A DNA stretch of 64,000 nt from Plasmodiophora brassicae (GCA_039704465.1 JASFAU010000010.1:1054001-1118000), one strand, 5' to 3'. Positions 31,252 to 41,734 are shown, counted from the stretch's first letter. Notes: generated by a model from the letters alone, not told the origin. A program made the numbers and translations.

Positions 31252-32130
31252 TCATGCCTGCGTGGCGATGCGCTCCAGCAGCCGCATGGGCCCGCCCACG
31301 TCCTGCTGCAACGTCGTCATCTGCGATTCGTCCTTCAGGAAGATGCATCCGGCGAACGCCAGCGAGTTCACGCCGATGCCCATGCAGTGGCTCGACGATC
31401 GCGGCACGACGACCATGAAGTCGCTGCACAGCAGCCAGCTGTACGACGTGGCCGAGTCCAGGGCCAGGGCGCCCAGCATCGACAGGTACAGCTGCTCGAC
31501 GGCGTCGGGCGTCGCCGGCGCCTGCTCGCTGAACCGGACGGCCCGGTGCCGGAAGCGCCAGACGTCGATCGTGAACGTCTGCAACGGCGGCACGTGGTCG
31601 TGACGCGCGATCACGTCGGCGAGCGGGACGTCGTCCAGCTGGTCGGTCTGGCGCCGGGGGATGATTTGCACATGGAAATGCGGCTGTGTGCCGCCGCTGT
31701 CCGGCCCGTGGTTGAAGAACGCCAGCCCGTGCAGGGCGTCCATGCACGGGATGATGCAGCGCAGGGCGCCCGCCGTCAGGTTGCGGTTCTGCGGCTCGAA
31801 CTCGGTCGTGACGACGAGGACGTGGCGGGCGGAGATGCAGAACTTGTTGAGCAGCAGGCGGTGCTGGTCGTCGAGATCGCCGACGAACAGGCCGGTCTCG
31901 AACGGCGGCAGGAACGGGAACCGCGGGGCGACGCGCTGCCGCGCATCGGACGCCTCCTTGGCCACCAGGTTCTGTGCAATCCGCACCTGGAACCGCATGC
32001 CGCTGCCGTCGTCGTCGACAACGACGACCTCGCCCGTCCGAATCCCGACGAGGGTGCCGGCCCCGCGGCCCGCCTCGATACACGCATCGACGCGACGCAC
32101 GAGGTCGGCGGCATCGCCCGCCAACATCAT
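31252..32130 (-). CDS. Diadenosine tetraphosphate phosphorylase / ATP adenylyltransferase (APA2-like)
   Basis: Degrades Ap4A to ATP and ADP using phosphate. Single exon, 292 aa, start at the second-strand ATG 32128-32130 (followed by a second Met codon). Family features: GVRF-type N-terminal strand MRFQVRIAQNL, FPFLPPFETGLFVGDL, HRLLLNKFCISARHVLVVT, FEPQN, FFNHGPDSGGTQPHFHVQ with the catalytic HxHxQ, and a C-terminal domain with YSWLLCSDFMVVVPRS and INSLAFAG-like GVNSLAFAG. It converges with the GT4 gene with only 34 nt between stops, so 3' ends must overlap or be extremely short. Cytosolic. Confidence 0.92.
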   Translation of the reverse strand: MMLAGDAADLVRRVDACIEAGRGAGTLVGIRTGEVVVVDDDGSGMRFQVRIAQNLVAKEASDARQRVAPRFPFLPPFETGLFVGDLDDQHRLLLNKFCISARHVLVVTTEFEPQNRNLTAGALRCIIPCMDALHGLAFFNHGPDSGGTQPHFHVQIIPRRQTDQLDDVPLADVIARHDHVPPLQTFTIDVWRFRHRAVRFSEQAPATPDAVEQLYLSMLGALALDSATSYSWLLCSDFMVVVPRSSSHCMGIGVNSLAFAGCIFLKDESQMTTLQQDVGGPMRLLERIATQA

Positions 32131-32359
32131 CCCCCCGAACCGACACACGACACACGACACCCGACTGTGCCGAGGCGACCGGCGACGCCAAAAAACGATA
32201 CGAAACGACGTCCAAAACAGGGCGGAATAGTCGGCTCGGCCAAAATAAAAATAAAAACAACGGGACGCAAGCCCAGAGACAGGCCCTGGTCGGCGTCCAC
32301 CTGCGAAGTCACAACCTACTCAAACCGGGCGAGAGCCGCCACGCAGAGCGTTTGATTCG

Positions 32360-34066
32360 TTAGCCAGCAACGGCGTCGGCGCCATTGTTAGTGACCTCGA
32401 GTCGCGGGTCGTCGCCGCGGCTGCGATGGGCGGAGGCGAACGCGCACGCCACGAGGCCATTGCCGGACAGGGCGGCGCGGCTCTGCGCGTACTGCTCGAG
32501 CTTCCGGACAGCGGCGTCGTCGCCGGCACGGCCGCAGCAGGTGACCAGGCGGGTGAACACAGGGGCGTCGACGTCCATCTTGGCCCGCACCATCTCGTCA
32601 AACGTGGCCATGGCGTCGACGACGCGCTGCGCGTTGACGAAGACGGACAGGATGTTGGTCCAGGCCGCCACGTTCAGGCGCAGGCAAGCGCCCTTCAGAC
32701 GCGCGATCACGTCGATGGCGTCGGCGAACCGGCCGTGATGGCTATACGCGGCGATCATCGCATTGAACGTCGACACGTCTGGCGGCGCCGATCGCGGCCG
32801 GCCGATTCGCCGTTGGAAGACGGCCGCGGCGGCCTGCACATCCCCGCAGCGGTCGTACGCCGAGATGAACGTCCGGACGATGACTTCGTCGTCGTCGGCC
32901 CAGCAGCGGTCCTGGGCGATGCGTTCCAGCTGGCGAACGGCCGTCACGTCTTGGCACCGACCGTACGCCGACGCCAACGCGGCAACAACGAACGGGTCGC
33001 CCAGCAACGGTTCGGCCGCGTGTTCGATCGCGTACCGATGCAGCGCCTCCAGGGATGCACGATCGCGAGCGCGACCTGAACACGCGCACAGGACCGAGAA
33101 GACGGGGCCGGAGATCATCAGGTTCCTGTCGACCATCGTCCTGAACAGCGCCATCGCGTCGCCGAGCCGGTCCGCGTCGCCCAGGGCGGACAGGACGTTC
33201 GTGCAGACCGGCATCGACGGCGGCAGGCCGATGGAGTTCATCACGTCCAGCGCCTGCAACGACGTGCTCAGACGGTGGTCGGCGAGCAGCGCCTTAACCA
33301 GGTTGCCGAGCGACGCGTCGACAACGTGTCCGGGGTCGACCGACCCGGTCCGGATCATGTCCAGCAACCGTTCGGCGGTATCGGCGCCTGCCTGGACCGA
33401 GGACGACGATTCCGCGCAGCAGGCGGCGAACATGGAGAACAGCCTCGTCGACATCTCGACGTCGTTGTCGACGACGTCGGCGACGAGCGGGAGCGCCGCG
33501 TCGGGATGCGACGCCTTCCGGCACAGGTGCGCCATGGCGTAGATGCTGGAATGGGTACGCGGGCCGTGCCTCGTGTACAGGTCCAGGGCCTCCTGGAAGA
33601 TGGGCGGGTCCGTCGCCAGGCACGCGTGGACGAACGTCCCGAACAGGGTGTCGTTGGGGACAATCCCGCGCCCGACAGCCGTGCTGAGGATATGCGGCGC
33701 CTTCCCCGGTAGGTTCCGCCTGCAGAACGACATCATGGCCTGGTAGAAGGCGATCTCGGGGCGTGTGCCCGTCTCCAGAACGGAGTGGAACACGGCCAGG
33801 GCCCGGCCCGGTGCGGTTTCCGCCTGCAGAGCCCGGACCGCACGAGGCATGGAAGGAGCGCGCAGGAACCGGACGTACGCCGGCGAAGGCGGGGCGGACC
33901 GGCCGGCCGCATCGTGAGGCGGACGCGATCGGTGATCCGCATAGCAGCGACAGTGACGACCCGCCCAGGCGGCGTAGGCAGACGGGTGCTGCTGCTGCTG
34001 CCGGGCGCCAACGATGACGCGTCGCGACGCCAGATGCAGCAGCATGCGGACGCCCACGTTGCTCAT
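32360..34066 (-). CDS. Pentatricopeptide-repeat protein, probably mitochondrial
   Basis: Single exon, 568 aa from ATG 34064-34066 (complement). The N-terminus (MSNVGVRMLLHLASRRVIVG) is basic, hydrophobic and free of acids, as in a mitochondrial presequence. From about residue 75 it consists of tandem 35-residue helix-pair repeats: examples are CTNVLSALGDADRLGDAMAL, TFNAMIAAYSHHGRFADAID and WTNILSVFVNAQRVVDAMAT. The PPR family binds organellar RNA and guides processing, stability or translation. I count roughly ten repeats with several degenerate ones. No extra catalytic domain is visible. Confidence 0.85.
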   Translation of the reverse strand: MSNVGVRMLLHLASRRVIVGARQQQQHPSAYAAWAGRHCRCYADHRSRPPHDAAGRSAPPSPAYVRFLRAPSMPRAVRALQAETAPGRALAVFHSVLETGTRPEIAFYQAMMSFCRRNLPGKAPHILSTAVGRGIVPNDTLFGTFVHACLATDPPIFQEALDLYTRHGPRTHSSIYAMAHLCRKASHPDAALPLVADVVDNDVEMSTRLFSMFAACCAESSSSVQAGADTAERLLDMIRTGSVDPGHVVDASLGNLVKALLADHRLSTSLQALDVMNSIGLPPSMPVCTNVLSALGDADRLGDAMALFRTMVDRNLMISGPVFSVLCACSGRARDRASLEALHRYAIEHAAEPLLGDPFVVAALASAYGRCQDVTAVRQLERIAQDRCWADDDEVIVRTFISAYDRCGDVQAAAAVFQRRIGRPRSAPPDVSTFNAMIAAYSHHGRFADAIDVIARLKGACLRLNVAAWTNILSVFVNAQRVVDAMATFDEMVRAKMDVDAPVFTRLVTCCGRAGDDAAVRKLEQYAQSRAALSGNGLVACAFASAHRSRGDDPRLEVTNNGADAVAG

Positions 34067-34410
34067 TAATGGGTGCGCGCGCGCAACGCCAACAATGGCG
34101 CCGCCCACCGGAACCCTGCCTGCCCCACGACGTCAGCGGCTGGCAGGACGTCTGTTATACATTGTTCGACCGTTCGCCGGGATGCGGTGGCGCTTGGTCG
34201 ACGCGTGCCGGCGTAGGTAGGGGCTCGGATCGGCGATTGTCAAGTCGTGTCGAGGCGCACGGGGGGCGCACGGGTCGGGTCGGGACTCGTCAGGAGCCCG
34301 TTTAGGAGGCGCAACGCAGGCAGGGTCGGGGAACGCATTCCTAGATTTGTGTGGTCGGCGTGGGCGGACGGCAGGATTCATCGATTTCGACAAGCGCGCA
34401 GGTGGACGAT
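34067..34410. promoter_or_regulatory. Divergent region between the PPR and XPA-C-like genes
   Basis: About 340 nt with two divergent starts. It contains G-rich tracts (GGGGGGCGCACGGG at about 34260) but no clear core promoter element. A frame at 34351 would extend the XPA-C-like protein upstream by 20 residues, without an ATG. Confidence 0.3.
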
Positions 34411-34942
34411 ATGGTGATGCTGGACAAGGAGGTGGAGCGGGCGGCGCGCGAGCGCTGGCACGACCCGAAGTACATGGAGCCGCCGGACGATCCCAAGCTT
34501 CTCATGTCGCAGGGCATTGACGAGGAGACGGCCAGGAAGGAGTATTTCCTGGCCACCGCCGACCTGAACGGGGTCACACATCTGCCACCGATCACGGTCG
34601 ACGAGAACGGGCACCCCTTGCGCAAGCCATGTACAGTGTGATCAGTATCCCGCTATCAGGTGCACTCCTGACATTCGGTTGCCCATGTTAGTGGAGCTGT
34701 TATCCAAGGACGAGGTCATCCGCCTGGCCGTCAAGAAATGGGGAGAGGACGAGCTGGCTCGGAAGCAAGAAGCACGGATCCACCATCGCAAGAGTGTTCA
34801 GCGCGACGATTACCAGGAACAGCCTTTCCACGCGCGTCAGGACGCCCCATCGCGTCGCAAGGACCGCTCCGAGGAGCGCCACCGCCAGGCGATGTCTCGT
34901 CGTCAGCACAAATCGCCACCAGTGGCCACCGGATCGCTCTAA
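34411..34942 (+). CDS. XPA C-terminal-domain-like protein without a zinc finger
   Basis: Exons 34411-34630 and 34692-34942, 61-nt intron with phase 1; 156 aa. Sequence ARKEYFLATADLNGVTHLPP followed by LELLSKDEVIRLAVKKWGED resembles the XPA/Rad14 C-terminal DNA-binding fold (S.AK..Y.L...DL..LP ... A..KWG.E..L). The rest is a basic, Arg/Lys/Gln-rich tail. The four-Cys zinc finger that precedes this fold in XPA is absent; a longer upstream exon could carry it, but I see none. Likely nuclear and nucleic-acid binding; the assignment rests on one short domain. Confidence 0.6.
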
Positions 34943-35183
34943 TGGACCTGTTTAACGATCTGATCCGACGACGCGATGCGCGTTCCATAAACAATTTCGA
35001 ACAAGGGCCACGATAACTGCATTCAGCTTCGTACCTACCAGTAGTCCAACGCGTTCAGGCGAAAATAGCATTGACAACGAATCTGGGATCGCCGAAATAG
35101 GTAACCAGATTCCTAAATTTGGAAGGTCTGGTCACGTTGACCGGAAGGCCAATGGCCTTCAGAACCACGAGATCGTTCGTGAT

Positions 35184-35867
35184 ATGAGTCGGCCGTCAGC
35201 CAGCCTGCCTGTGGGGTTCCAGAAGTCGTCCAGCAATTATGCCATGGTGCGGAAAGCGATGCTGACGGTGTTCTCTGTCGGCGTCATCGCCCTGTCGGCC
35301 GCCCAGTGCTGTGTGTCGTTTCTGGCCGTTTCCGTATGGGACGGGAGCGGAGCGGAACCTACGAACGGTCGAAATCCGCTCCATAGGACGCGATACGCGA
35401 TCATTGCCTGCGGGTGCGTCGGAGGCCTGATCGCCACCTGTACCGCGATGTCTTGCGCCTACCTGTACGGGAGGTTTGCCGTTGGGCACAGGAGTTACCC
35501 GCGTTGGGCCACCGGTGTTCATCTGGCCCACATGGTGCTGAGTCAGCTCGCCGTTGCGATCCTGATCACATGCGAGTCAATGGACCGACGCGATTCGCTC
35601 GCCGGCATGTCGCCGAACGGTAAGGCAGAGTGGCAAACGGAACAGGAACACGGCCACCCTGCTATATACCCTGTCCGATTCGTCGCTCTGGCGCTGGCCT
35701 CGTGGAACGTGGTCGGCCTGCTTGTGGCTGGCATTGTAAGCATCGCGTTTAAGCACAAGGCACCGTTGACAGGGAAGCAGATTGCGTTCGTTGCAGCACC
35801 TACTGCCAGCGTGTTTCTAGCGGTTAACAAGACAATCGATTTCGAAATGGGCTTTGAGCATCAGTAA
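35184..35867 (+). CDS. Predicted four-helix membrane protein, unknown
   Basis: Single exon, 227 aa. Four hydrophobic segments are visible: about residues 25-48 (AMLTVFSVGVIALSAAQCCV), 72-96 (YAIIACGCVGGLIATCTAMS), 110-130 (HLAHMVLSQLAVAILITCES) and 166-188 (FVALALASWNVVGLLVAGIV), with a fifth short one near 200. Its base composition is less GC-rich than its neighbours. No family recognised; the spacing recalls small tetraspan proteins but lacks their Cys signatures. About 240 nt upstream hold no gene. Confidence 0.65.
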   Translation: MSRPSASLPVGFQKSSSNYAMVRKAMLTVFSVGVIALSAAQCCVSFLAVSVWDGSGAEPTNGRNPLHRTRYAIIACGCVGGLIATCTAMSCAYLYGRFAVGHRSYPRWATGVHLAHMVLSQLAVAILITCESMDRRDSLAGMSPNGKAEWQTEQEHGHPAIYPVRFVALALASWNVVGLLVAGIVSIAFKHKAPLTGKQIAFVAAPTASVFLAVNKTIDFEMGFEHQ

Positions 35868-36243
35868 TCGCGACTGCCAGCGGGTCGCGTCAGGAATAAC
35901 GCAACAAACGAAAATAATGGAAATCGCCCAGGTCACAGCCAATGTGCCCGCGCATCGCTGAGCAACGGTCTACCCAGTAAACATCTTCAAACACACGGTT
36001 CCTGGCGAATGTATCTGCCCAAACCAGGTCGTCAGCTCACCCCATTTCTGAGCAGTACCATGTGCCGTCTTACAATTGAATTTGAACGTCGTACAATAGA
36101 ACTTGACCGCGATCATCATGGAATGTAGGCGCCGTCGATCGTCAGGTAACTCCTCGTTGTCGTACAGGATAATGGTCTACCGGGGGGACGGATCGTGAAG
36201 AAGGACGCGGACACCTGGGACGAGGCAGAACCGTAATTGCGTG
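35868..36243. other. Intergenic, no gene seen
   Basis: About 375 nt of comparatively AT-richer DNA between two convergent stop codons. No coding pattern or structured RNA was recognised. Confidence 0.5.
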
Positions 36244-36627
36244 TCACAAAAGCTTCTTGGGGGTGAATGCGCCCATCTCCTGTATCCTGGCATACTTCTG
36301 CTGGACGCCCTCCAGCCGCTTATCCAGGTTATTCCGTTCAATCAGCAACCTGTTGACCTCGTTCTTGTCGTTGGAACTCAGTGCCCAGTCGATATGGAAC
36401 TGGATGTCATCGCGTTGCTGGCGCAGCGTCGCGTACTCTGTATACCGCATCCGGGCGCGTCAGACGTGCGAGTCCCCGCGCGCGCGCACCCTGCCCCCGC
36501 CGCACATACCCCGCTCTACAGCAATCAACCTGTTGCGCCGCTGGATCGTGCGCATGACGATGCGCGCCGACATGGCCGCGAAGGCGACGACGATCAGGGT
36601 GATCAGCAGGCGCGCGACCAGGTCCAT
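36244..36627 (-). CDS. Small single-pass protein with a coiled-coil tail
   Basis: Exons on the complement 36510-36627 and 36244-36437 with a 72-nt intron; 103 aa. An N-terminal helix (LVARLLITLIVVAFAAMSARIV) is followed by a charged heptad-like stretch: RLIAVEREYATLRQQRDDIQ and NEVNRLLIERNNLDKRLEGV. It ends in FTPKKLL. Not recognised; topology resembles small mitochondrial inner-membrane assembly factors, but that is a guess. Divergent from the LRR gene at 36811. Confidence 0.6.
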
Positions 36628-36810
36628 CGGCACTGCGCCCGTCCAATGTCCGGCGCACAAACGCGCCTTTTTTGGTCCCACCCGACTGCTCCGCGGGAAC
36701 CGCTCCGTTCAACGTCGTCTGCGCACCTGTTTACTATTATTAGGCACACCAGTGTACGGTAGTATCGATCGCGACGGCCACTTAAACGACATTGGCGTGC
36801 TGGTCAGCCG

Positions 36811-38219
36811 ATGGTCCTGGCGGCGTCGTCGAGCACGTCGGCGCTGGTCGACGCGATCTCGACAGGGGCGATCGGTCCGGTGCTGGACTTGTCGTACGGG
36901 AAGGTCGTCGCCGACCTCGGCAAATTCGAGCAAATCTGCAACGCGTTGAGCGCGTCGACGAACGTGTATGCCGTCGAGCTGGCCGGGTGCGAACTGTCGA
37001 TCGAGCACGCCGTACTGCTAGCCCGAACGTTGGGTGCGAATCGCGGGATTCAGGTCCTGGACCTGGCTGGCACCGCGTACGTTTCGCCGTTCTGTGCGCG
37101 AACTCGGTGCCTGACTGTCTCCGCGTAGGCTCGACGACGACGCCTTGTCCGAATTGTGCAACGCTGTCGCAAAGTCGTCCTTGCTCTGCCGGCTGTCTCT
37201 CCATCACAATGCACTAGGTTGGCATGGTTCGTACCACCGGGCCGTACGTTCGTTATCGTAACTGGTGATCCTGCGCAGGCGAGACCTCGGCGTCGACGCT
37301 GTCGGACGTGATTTCGTCGAACAAAGCGATCCGGAACCTACAGATAGGGTGCAACCCGTTCTGCGAAGGGCAACGGGAACCTGTGGACCAGGCGCTACAG
37401 ACGCGCCCCGAGCTGAACTGCGACCTGATCGTTGATATCAAGCCAGAGGACCGTCCCGTCCTCGAGGCGCCCGAGAAAAAGTGGCTCACGGTACCCGTCC
37501 GACAGCGATACGCGAAGTGCAAACCAAACCAGTTGGACTACTACCAATGTAGACGGGCGCCGCATATCGCTCGGCATGTATATACGTGATGGGATGACGA
37601 TCTGTGCAGGCGTGGCTAGCGGGAACACGGCCCGCTTGGGCAAACTGATGAAGGCACTGGGCAAGGAAATCGATATCGCTGCATGCCATCCGGAGGGGTT
37701 CACAGCAATGCACATCGCGGCTGCGAATGGTCATGCGAAGATGCTCAAGGAACTGCTCAAGGTATGCATTCGCCGTAGTCCTCATCGTTACAGCAACCGA
37801 CAGCCTGTCGTAGATGGGCGTCCCGTTTGACACAAAACTGCCATGTGACCTTGGCGGCCATCCGAGGTGGTACGCGACGCCTGCCGGAAAGATGATGAGG
37901 TTCGCCCTGTCCAGACGCTCGACTCCCCTGTTCTTCGCCGTGGCCGCCGGCAGTATCCCGTGCGTTAAGGCGCTTCTAGCCGCTGGCGACAAAGCATCGG
38001 AACCGTCGGTCGCGGCTTGTTCGCGTGCTTGAACAATCGCTGACACGCCAGCCCAACAGGAACGCGAACGAGATCTGGCCCGTCGATCTCGCCTCGGAGC
38101 CGTGCCGCGCCGAGCTGCCCGTCGTCGACAAGGAGGTCGCCATGAAGATCGAGATGGAGCGCCGCGTCAAGGCCGCCAGATCAAAGAGCGCCGCCGGCAA
38201 GACCAAGAAGAAGAAATAG
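36811..38219 (+). CDS. LRR plus ankyrin-repeat protein, one junction unresolved
   Basis: Exons 36811-37076, 37129-37217 and 37279-about 37490 encode RI-type leucine-rich repeats (VLDLSYGKVVADL, AVELAGCELS, VLDLAGTALDDDALSELCNA, RLSLHHNALG, IRNLQIGCNPFCE). Exons about 37560/37612-37761, 37814-38008 and 38052-38219 encode ankyrin-like repeats (ASGNTARLGKLMKAL, GFTAMHIAAANGHAKM, STPLFFAVAAGSIPCVKALL, NEIWPVDLA) and a Lys-rich end KTKKKK. The last intron (38009-38051) is 43 nt. I could not find a splice between 37490 and 37612 that keeps both halves in frame without doubt, so two adjacent genes remain possible. Cytosolic; function unknown. Confidence 0.6.
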
Positions 38220-38400
38220 AGTCGCGCGATCGGACCAGGCCAATCGATCGAATCGAGATCCCCATGAGGTGTCTCCTCCGTGCGTGGACTGCAGACGCGC
38301 CGGTGGGCTGCGCGCCGTTCGTGTTTTGTGCGCGCGGAACGATCGACTGGCAGAGAGTGCGGGAGCAAAGTGGGTACTTGGTGCTTGGTCGGCGGTTGAG

Positions 38401-39414
38401 ATGCGCGTGGAGCCGTTGCATGGTGGTCACCTCGACGACGTCGTGGTGGTTGCGGGTGACGATGACGACGACGGCGACGGGGTGCCGATCGACCGCATCC
38501 TGGCGGGGCGTCCGTTTCGGGTCGCGCGCCTGCTCATGGATGACGTGGCGGTGATGTCGCCGGGCCAGGTCGACCTCGTCCTGCACTGCCGGTGCCGCTG
38601 GCTCAGCCTGCAGCGATGCGCATCGCTGACGGCGGGGTTGATGGCCGATCTGGAGCCGGCGTTCGCCCGCCTGCATCACCTGGACCTGTCGGGGAATTCC
38701 GCCCGGGAGCACCTCGACGTCGTCGTCATCGCGCGAGTTCTCCCTCGCCTCACCGAGCTGATCCTCGAGGGATGCGACCTGGTCAGCGACGACGTCGTCG
38801 TCCTCGCCGACGCCATGCGGGTCGACCCGCGTCGGATGCGACTCCTGAACCTGTCGGCGAACGCCGGCCTGGGCGACGAAGGCCTCCAGGCGCTCTGCGC
38901 TGGACTGGAAGGGCATGCGAACCTGGCCGATCTGTCGTTGGCGGACTGTGGCCTGACGGCCGCCGGCGCGTCCCTCCTGTCCGACGCCCTGGCCACGCTG
39001 CCCGATCTCCAGTCGCTGAACCTGGAGTTCAACGTCGTTGGCGACGACGCCGTCGCCCGCCTGATGAACGTCATGGCACAGACGGGGACCGTGCGGTCGG
39101 TGAACGTCGCCCAGTGCGGGTGCGATCCGATAAAGGTGGTCGAGGCGGCCGCCGCCGTCCCCACCATCGTCGACCTGGTCTGCGATGGGGCACCGGCGCC
39201 GGCGGTCGCATCCGTCGTCGAGAGGCATCGCGCGGCGTGCTCGGAAGCCGCCAAACTGATCTTCCTGGCGTCGCGCCCGGCCAGAACGCTCCTGTGCAAC
39301 CCGAGCTTCGATCGGGAACTGCTCAACCTGATCTTCGACCTGGCCCTGCCCGCGTCCGACGCCGACCGTCGTCGTCGCCGGGGACGGCAACGACACCAGT
39401 TGTGCCAGTGCTGA
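38401..39414 (+). CDS. RI-type leucine-rich-repeat protein
   Basis: Single exon, 337 aa. After an acidic start (VVVVAGDDDDDGDGVP) come about six ribonuclease-inhibitor-type repeats: LHHLDLSGNSAREH, LTELILEGCDLVSDDVVVLA, MRLLNLSANAGLGDEGLQAL, LADLSLADCGLTAAGASLLS, LQSLNLEFNVVGDDAVARLM and VRSVNVAQCGCD. A helical C-terminus (LIFLASRPARTLLCNPSFDR) and a poly-Arg end follow. Such arrays make curved protein-binding surfaces. It follows the LRR-ankyrin gene by 180 nt on the same strand and may be related to its LRR half. Confidence 0.75.
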   Translation: MRVEPLHGGHLDDVVVVAGDDDDDGDGVPIDRILAGRPFRVARLLMDDVAVMSPGQVDLVLHCRCRWLSLQRCASLTAGLMADLEPAFARLHHLDLSGNSAREHLDVVVIARVLPRLTELILEGCDLVSDDVVVLADAMRVDPRRMRLLNLSANAGLGDEGLQALCAGLEGHANLADLSLADCGLTAAGASLLSDALATLPDLQSLNLEFNVVGDDAVARLMNVMAQTGTVRSVNVAQCGCDPIKVVEAAAAVPTIVDLVCDGAPAPAVASVVERHRAACSEAAKLIFLASRPARTLLCNPSFDRELLNLIFDLALPASDADRRRRRGRQRHQLCQC

Positions 39415-39441
39415 GTGGACGGCACGACCCCCTGTCGTACT

Positions 39442-40925
39442 TTATAGGACGATGGGATTCCGATGGGACCCGCCGTCGCGGTCGACGTCGATCTGGTTTG
39501 CCATGGCGCTGACGATCACGTCGGCCAGGCGTCGTCGTCGCTCGCTTGGGAAGCCGCCGGGTTTATCCGCCGTGTACATCCTGAAATCCACCGACACGTA
39601 CGACAGCCCTGCGTCGAGCGCGACGTTCTCGAACAGCCTGGTCTCGAAAGCGTAATCTGCCAGCGAACCGGGTCAGGGTAATGCGCGCGTGCGTCTCGTC
39701 GCTGGGTGATAGGCGATGGACCTGTTCGCAGCTCCACCAGGGCGGCGCCATCGCGCGCGTAAAGCGCGTTGACGAGCCCTGCCCCGTGTGTTCCCAGGAC
39801 GCAGGAGGCGTCCTGCATGATCTCCAGCAGGCCGACGATGTCGTCGAACTGGTCGCCGCCGCTGATGACGGTGACGTCGAGGTGCCTCGCCTGCAGGTCT
39901 CCGACGAACGCCTCGAAGTCGGCCTGCGCCATGGCCCGGCCGCCGCCTCCGGTCCTGTGGAAGAACACGACACGGTTCGAGCGGTCCGCTGGCCGCTTCG
40001 GACGATACAACTGACGAACGTAGCGCTGCCACCTGTGGGCGAATTCGTACCAGTACGGGGCGGGCGCCAGCGCGTCGATCTCGAACCAGGACCGGTAGAA
40101 CGGCTGCGGGCCGTATCCCCAGACGAGGTGGTCGAGGCAGACGGTCCGCTGGTCCCTGGGCATCCCCCGAATCGTGCCGAACATGCGCGCCTTGGTGTCG
40201 TGCAGGACGGCCAGCTCGGGCCGGTCAGACGGGATCTCGAACAGCGTGCAATTCGGCAGCAGCGGCACGACGCCGAGGCGGTCGGCCTGCCAGAACAGGG
40301 GCAGCAGGTTGTCGTTGTGCGCGTGGAACGCGTTGTTGGCCACCCAGACGCTCGACAGGAACGACGTGCCGCGCACGTGTTCGTCGCAGAACGACGGCGG
40401 GTCCCAGGGGCGCGCGTCCGCATGGAACCGCTGCTGGAGGTCGACAATGCCGCCGTTCAGGAAGGCTCGGTACCTGGGCGATTGCGCTGGTCGATTAGCG
40501 CCGCCGGGCGCCTGGCCACACCGCCCGCTGTCACCGACTTGTACGCCTGCGGCTCGATGTCGCGGACGATCGTGCTGTTCGCCTGGCCGAAGAAGACGAT
40601 GTGGCCCCGGTGGAAGGCTACGCGTCTGAATTCGAACCACTGAGGGGCGCTCTCCAGGCAGTAGGCGTCGCCGGCACAGTCGCCTGCGTGCATGGCCTGG
40701 ATGGCGGGCGCCTCTGACGGCGCCACCACCGGTCTACAGGACGCCGCCAGGGGAACGTCGGCAACCGCGGGTACAGGACGACGGCAACGCTGCGCCGACG
40801 TACCTCGTCAGCGGCGGCGGATCGCGTACCAGGCGGGTAATGACGCGCGATTGCATGACCAGCGACGCGATTGATATAGCGAGGACGACTACAAGGCCCC
40901 AGGTGATCGACGACCTCGGCACCAT
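39442..40925 (-). CDS. GT61-family glycosyltransferase, type II membrane protein, 4 exons
   Basis: Exons on the complement 40804-40925, 40539-40733, 39722-40473, 39442-39656; introns 70, 65 and 65 nt; 427 aa. A signal-anchor helix (ITWGLVVVLAISIASLVM) starts at residue 8, so the catalytic part faces the ER/Golgi lumen. Family features: VVFFHRTGG, DVTVISGGD, and the GT61 hallmark VLGTHGAGLVNALY, followed after the last splice by a conserved Asp-Tyr context (SYVSVDFRMYTADKP). GT61 enzymes add GlcNAc or xylose to proteins or glycans (EOGT, xylosyltransferases). The spliced joins AYKYRAFLNGG and ELRTDYAFE support the model. Confidence 0.82.
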
Positions 40926-41275
40926 CGTCGAGAGCAACTGTAGATCGTGGTGTACCCTGCACTAGTCTACCGTATTGTACAGAATGTCGTATGTACCCGT
41001 CAGGATGTTGTACGCGGGCTTTTGACCCACCACGGAATGCGTGAAATTGCCGACGCGGACCGCCAATGGCCGCCACCCATTTGCTTGTCGTCATGATTGT
41101 GAGCAAAGTGAGGCGCCATCATGCGTGCCCCAACACGCGTTGGCATTGTCTTCATTGATATTATTTGCGGGGCGTTTCGCGGGCGCAGTTGGCGTTTAGT
41201 TACGGTAAAGCGCGCTCCACGATATTACGGGGGCACTGCGCGGCCAGAGACCGACTGACTCTCCCCTGGGCGGAT

Positions 41276-41480
41276 GGTGTCTCCAACAGCCTCCATTACG
41301 CTTGAGGCAGTGCTGACCATTTCATTAAGCTGTTCCAGCTGCACGGGGTGGAGATGAATGGCCGATTGCAAGGTCTCAGCCGACTGTTTGACTAGATCAA
41401 GCCAGCTCCACCCCATCCAGCTGGATAAGCCTAATGGAACGGTCAGCACTGCCCCAAGCGTAATGGGGGCTGTTGAAGAC
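41276..41480. repeat. Imperfect inverted repeat, arms about 65 nt
   Basis: The left arm (about 41276-41345, GTCTCCAACAGCCTCCATTA onward) is the near reverse complement of the right arm (about 41410-41480), with roughly 60 nt between. Transcribed, it would form a long hairpin. It lies in an 810-nt stretch (40926-41734) with no convincing gene; a palindromic TGTATATATACA at 41697-41708 is nearby. It could be a small non-autonomous element or a structured RNA. No target-site duplication was identified. Confidence 0.7.
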
Positions 41481-41734
41481 AGGATACGACCGCCAGTGAT
41501 GGGAATGACAAGCGGTCGAGTCCGGTAACGGGGTTATATCGTCCTACCGACGGGAACCCGCAGGCAGGCCGGCGCCACTAGACAACGACCGACCCGGGTC
41601 TGCTGAATCGCCGCTCCACGCGCGGCACACGGTCCAGATCAGACGGCGCGACCATCACCACGAACCGAGGGGACGGGCACTGCACGGCGGTACTGTGTAT
41701 ATATACAACGCGCGCGTGCACGAGGTCGCCACCC

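Noticed and set aside
29771..32260. 829-codon minus-strand frame covering the GT4 gene and reaching the diadenosine phosphorylase
   Set aside because: No domain, overlaps real exons on the other strand, and is stop-free only because of biased codon use.
40610..40645. GGTTCGAATTC (complement) as a tRNA B box
   Set aside because: It lies in GT61 coding sequence and no A box or cloverleaf could be formed.
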